Part shown: one piece after another, positions 4,773 to 5,829 of the stretch | How the letters are laid out: each line of letters opens with the position of its first letter | Numbering within the stretch: position 1 is the first letter of the stretch | Assembly (NCBI GenBank): GCA_023135505.1 | Contig: JAGLTA010000018.1 | Location: 1-5,829, forward strand | Direction of reading: 5' to 3' | From: Candidatus Parcubacteria bacterium | Lineage (GTDB): Bacteria > Patescibacteriota > Patescibacteriia > JAACEG01 | Length of the DNA: 5,829 nt | Made by a program: the position numbers and the translations under genes | Notes under the pieces: generated by a model | What the model was told of the DNA's origin: nothing | The model's input: the letters and a program-made list of their open reading frames with translations, nothing else | Database searches by the model: none

Positions 4773-4778
4773 TTATAT
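4773..4778 (-). promoter_or_regulatory. Possible -10 of the rep promoter
   Basis: TATAAA on the minus strand, about 43 nt upstream of the rep start codon and downstream of the large hairpin. No convincing -35 lies 16-18 nt upstream, so this is only a candidate in an AT-rich context. The rep gene needs a transcript start in this region unless it depends on readthrough from zot past the hairpin. Confidence 0.3.
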
Positions 4779-4794
4779 TTTTTAAAAAATTGTT

Positions 4795-4861
4795 AAAAGT
4801 TACCCACCCTTTTGCTTGTTGCTTGTTGTTGCAACAACAAGCAAAAGCATGGATAACTTTT
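4795..4861 (-). promoter_or_regulatory. 67-nt two-tier hairpin: candidate packaging signal, origin or terminator
   Basis: This is the longest inverted repeat noticed in the window. It has 12-bp outer arms (AAAAGTTATCCA/TGGGTAACTTTT on the minus strand, one G-T), a symmetric 2x2 internal loop, 13-bp perfect inner arms (CTTTTGCTTGTTG/CAACAAGCAAAAG) and a 13-nt loop. The outer-arm discrepancy pairs as G-T on the minus strand but is C-A on the plus strand, so the fold is tuned to the coding (probable virion) strand. It starts exactly after the Zot stop codon. In M13 the packaging hairpin sits just after the last gene, ahead of the origin. A terminator role is an alternative: TTTTTT follows a few bases after the stem. 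Confidence 0.75.
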
Positions 4862-5518
4862 TTAAAGTCCAAACATTAATTCTTTATCATCATAAGATTC
4901 ATACAAATCATTTGAAGCTATAAATGACTGCCTCCATGCCACTCTATCGCCTTTAAATTGATCTATAATATCCTCGCCATTACTATTACGCATAATCTTC
5001 CCCTCCTCGTCCATTCGTGCAATTCCTTTGTAGTGTTTAAGCTCAAAAGCTTTCCACCATATCCAGCGATGTTTCCAATTATTAACTTCGATAATATAAT
5101 CAAATTTATCTCTAAATCTTTTATTAATATCAAGATACCTTTGTGCCCCCATTACTACAGTTTTATTTAAATGCCTATTTTGTGTTATTAATTTTTTCAA
5201 AATTTTCGGAAAATCTTTCCAATCTTGAGAATCAAATTTTTCATTTGCTTCATCAATATATATAACAGAATTCGGAGGCGTACTCATTATATCCTCAGCT
5301 GTTAATAATATTCTAGGATCAGCATATTTACTTTTATAATTTGCAAATATATGAATAGGCACATCATACATATCACGAACAATAGATTGATGATATTGCA
5401 TAGACGCTGTCTTACCTTTGCCTTTTTCTCCTACAAAAATAATAAATTCTTCAGGAACTTTCGGACGAGGGTTTTTATGATCATACCAAAGCCACTTAAA
5501 ATAATTAATTATTTTCAT
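4862..5518 (-). CDS. zot: Zot/pI-type morphogenesis ATPase lacking a membrane anchor
   Basis: This 218-residue P-loop ATPase would power virion extrusion through the inner membrane. Walker A GEKGKGKTAS spans residues 30-39 (catalytic K36, T37). Walker B is VIYIDE at 85-90, followed by ANEKF. A QNRHLNK segment at 113-119 and VVMGAQR at 121-127 fit the sensor region of Zot/FtsK-HerA-like enzymes. Ff pI and Vibrio Zot continue past the ATPase into a membrane helix and periplasmic domain. Here the protein ends in an acidic, non-hydrophobic tail (about 203-218), and the TAA is followed at once by the hairpin, so this is a genuine end, not a visible frameshift. An aromatic patch WKHRWIWW (148-155) could touch the membrane. 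The start overlaps ORF92 by 14 nt. Confidence 0.93.
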   Translation of the reverse strand: MKIINYFKWLWYDHKNPRPKVPEEFIIFVGEKGKGKTASMQYHQSIVRDMYDVPIHIFANYKSKYADPRILLTAEDIMSTPPNSVIYIDEANEKFDSQDWKDFPKILKKLITQNRHLNKTVVMGAQRYLDINKRFRDKFDYIIEVNNWKHRWIWWKAFELKHYKGIARMDEEGKIMRNSNGEDIIDQFKGDRVAWRQSFIASNDLYESYDDKELMFGL

Positions 5519-5783
5519 AAAATTTTCTGTTTAAATTAAATCTATTTTCAAAATCATCATTAGTCTTTTCATATTGTTTCATATAACGATAATCATCTTG
5601 TAAAGTATAAGAGAAAGAAAATAGATATTTAGCAATGTAGAAACAAAATAAGCCTACTACAAGTTCCTCATATCCCATAAAAAAAACTAAACCAAATAAA
5701 AATATTTTTATTGATAAAAATATACAAAGACAACCAAAAACAATCGGGAATATATTAATAAATTTTTCTTTAATATTTTTCAT
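5505..5783 (-). CDS. ORF92, two-pass membrane protein coupled to Zot
   Basis: This 92-residue protein has two hydrophobic segments (about 11-36 and 41-58) separated by a short EE-containing turn. A charged, aromatic-rich C-terminal domain (60-92) is probably cytoplasmic. Its end overlaps the start of the Zot gene by 14 nt, which suggests translational coupling and a shared function. As this Zot has no anchor of its own, ORF92 is a good candidate for the membrane half of the assembly machine, comparable in role to the anchor of pI or to pXI, but no homology is recognised. It starts with ATG at 5783, 4 nt after the ORF38 stop, without a Shine-Dalgarno sequence, and ends in TAA. Confidence 0.75.
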   Translation of the reverse strand: MKNIKEKFINIFPIVFGCLCIFLSIKIFLFGLVFFMGYEELVVGLFCFYIAKYLFSFSYTLQDDYRYMKQYEKTNDDFENRFNLNRKFYENN

Positions 5784-5787
5784 TTTT

Positions 5788-5829
5788 TTAATTAAATAAA
5801 GAAATTAAAAACATATATATAAATAAATG
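5788..5829 (-). CDS. ORF38, 3' part (continuation of the gene at 1-100 across the circular join)
   Basis: The last 14 codons of ORF38, including TAA at 5790-5788. Bases 5805-5829 duplicate 1-25, and the frame entering at 5829 is exactly the frame of the part at 1-100. Encodes the C-terminal half of the hydrophobic segment. Not a separate gene. Confidence 0.55.
   Translation of the reverse strand, partial: HLFIYMFLISLFN
5805..5829. repeat. Terminal direct repeat, copy 2 (circular-genome overlap)
   Basis: Exact copy of bases 1-25. Removing one copy leaves a 5804-bp circle. Confidence 0.9.

Larger units (their letters stand above)
4730..4861. other. Second intergenic region (Zot to Rep)
   Basis: This 132-nt stretch has no supportable gene. 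The Zot-proximal half is a long hairpin (4795-4861). Then comes an AT-rich segment with TATAAA-like sequence, then a short less AT-rich leader (containing GGGCTCGTCCG) before the rep start. It should hold the rep promoter and either the packaging signal or an origin. Confidence 0.7.

Noticed and set aside
4801..4851. 16-codon ORF starting ATGCTTTTGCTT on the minus strand, downstream of Zot
   Set aside because: It is contained within the 67-nt hairpin, and its repetitive codons are explained by the inverted repeat.
4958..5170. Plus-strand ORF of 70 codons
   Set aside because: Lies wholly antisense inside the Zot gene, which has clear Walker motifs; no domain or plausible composition of its own.
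4100..5469. CGGACGAG repeated at 4100, 4755 and 5462 (10-nt CGGACGAGCC at the first two)
   Set aside because: GC-rich for this genome, but two of the copies are coding for Arg-Pro in conserved parts of Rep and Zot and spacing is irregular; probably chance.
5351..5539. Plus-strand ORF of 62 codons
   Set aside because: Antisense to the Zot start and the end of ORF92; no support, and all other genes are on the minus strand.
1..5829. CRISPR array, tRNA, rRNA, insertion sequence or integrase
   Set aside because: No regularly spaced repeats, no cloverleaf or rRNA-like sequence, and no DDE, tyrosine or serine recombinase motifs noticed on either strand.

Overview
This window is very probably one complete circular filamentous-phage (inovirus-type) genome in linear form. 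The first 25 bases recur exactly as the last 25, so the unique circle would be 5804 bp, and a small reading frame runs uninterrupted across the join. Every credible gene lies on the minus strand. Read in that direction the order matches the classical M13/Ff map: Rep (gene II position), two tiny membrane proteins, ssDNA-binding-like protein (V), two small membrane proteins (VII/IX positions), two major coat proteins (VIII), a large adhesin with C-terminal anchor (III), a multi-pass membrane protein (VI), three small ORFs, then a Zot/pI-type assembly ATPase (I). The minus strand is therefore probably the packaged strand.

Layout in transcription order: 5783-4862 ORF92 and Zot; 4861-4730 intergenic region with a 67-nt hairpin; 4729-3742 Rep, ORF33 and ORF37; 3741-3567 intergenic region with a perfect DnaA-box sequence, a sigma70-like promoter and a GC-rich structured island; 3566-2461 ssDNA-binding-like protein, ORF58, ORF52, coat A and coat B, closed by a terminator-like hairpin at 2463-2419; 2403-1 pIII-like adhesin, pVI-like protein, ORF43 and ORF38, the last continuing across the join to 5788. 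Outside the two intergenic regions the genome is almost fully coding, with gaps of 2-85 nt or short overlaps. Seven of the genes described are under 60 codons and easy to miss.

Host: not identifiable from the sequence alone. The genome is very AT-rich (about 30% GC by eye). All fourteen ORFs end in TAA, no gene start has a convincing Shine-Dalgarno sequence, and there is no secretin (gene IV) homologue. This would fit a host without an outer membrane and with weak Shine-Dalgarno use, such as a low-GC Patescibacteria/CPR lineage, or a phage that borrows a host secretin. That assignment is inference.

How it would work: Rep nicks the double-stranded circle and drives rolling-circle replication. 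The V-like protein coats the single strand. The Zot ATPase, perhaps anchored by ORF92, extrudes DNA through the inner membrane, where membrane-stored coat subunits assemble around it. The pIII/pVI pair caps the particle, and pIII carries a lectin-like fold for attachment. No integrase or repressor was recognised. The most unusual features are the tandem coat genes sharing an 84-nt identical block, a third coat-like protein without a leader, the two structured intergenic regions linked by a 12-mer, and a Zot ATPase lacking its usual membrane anchor.
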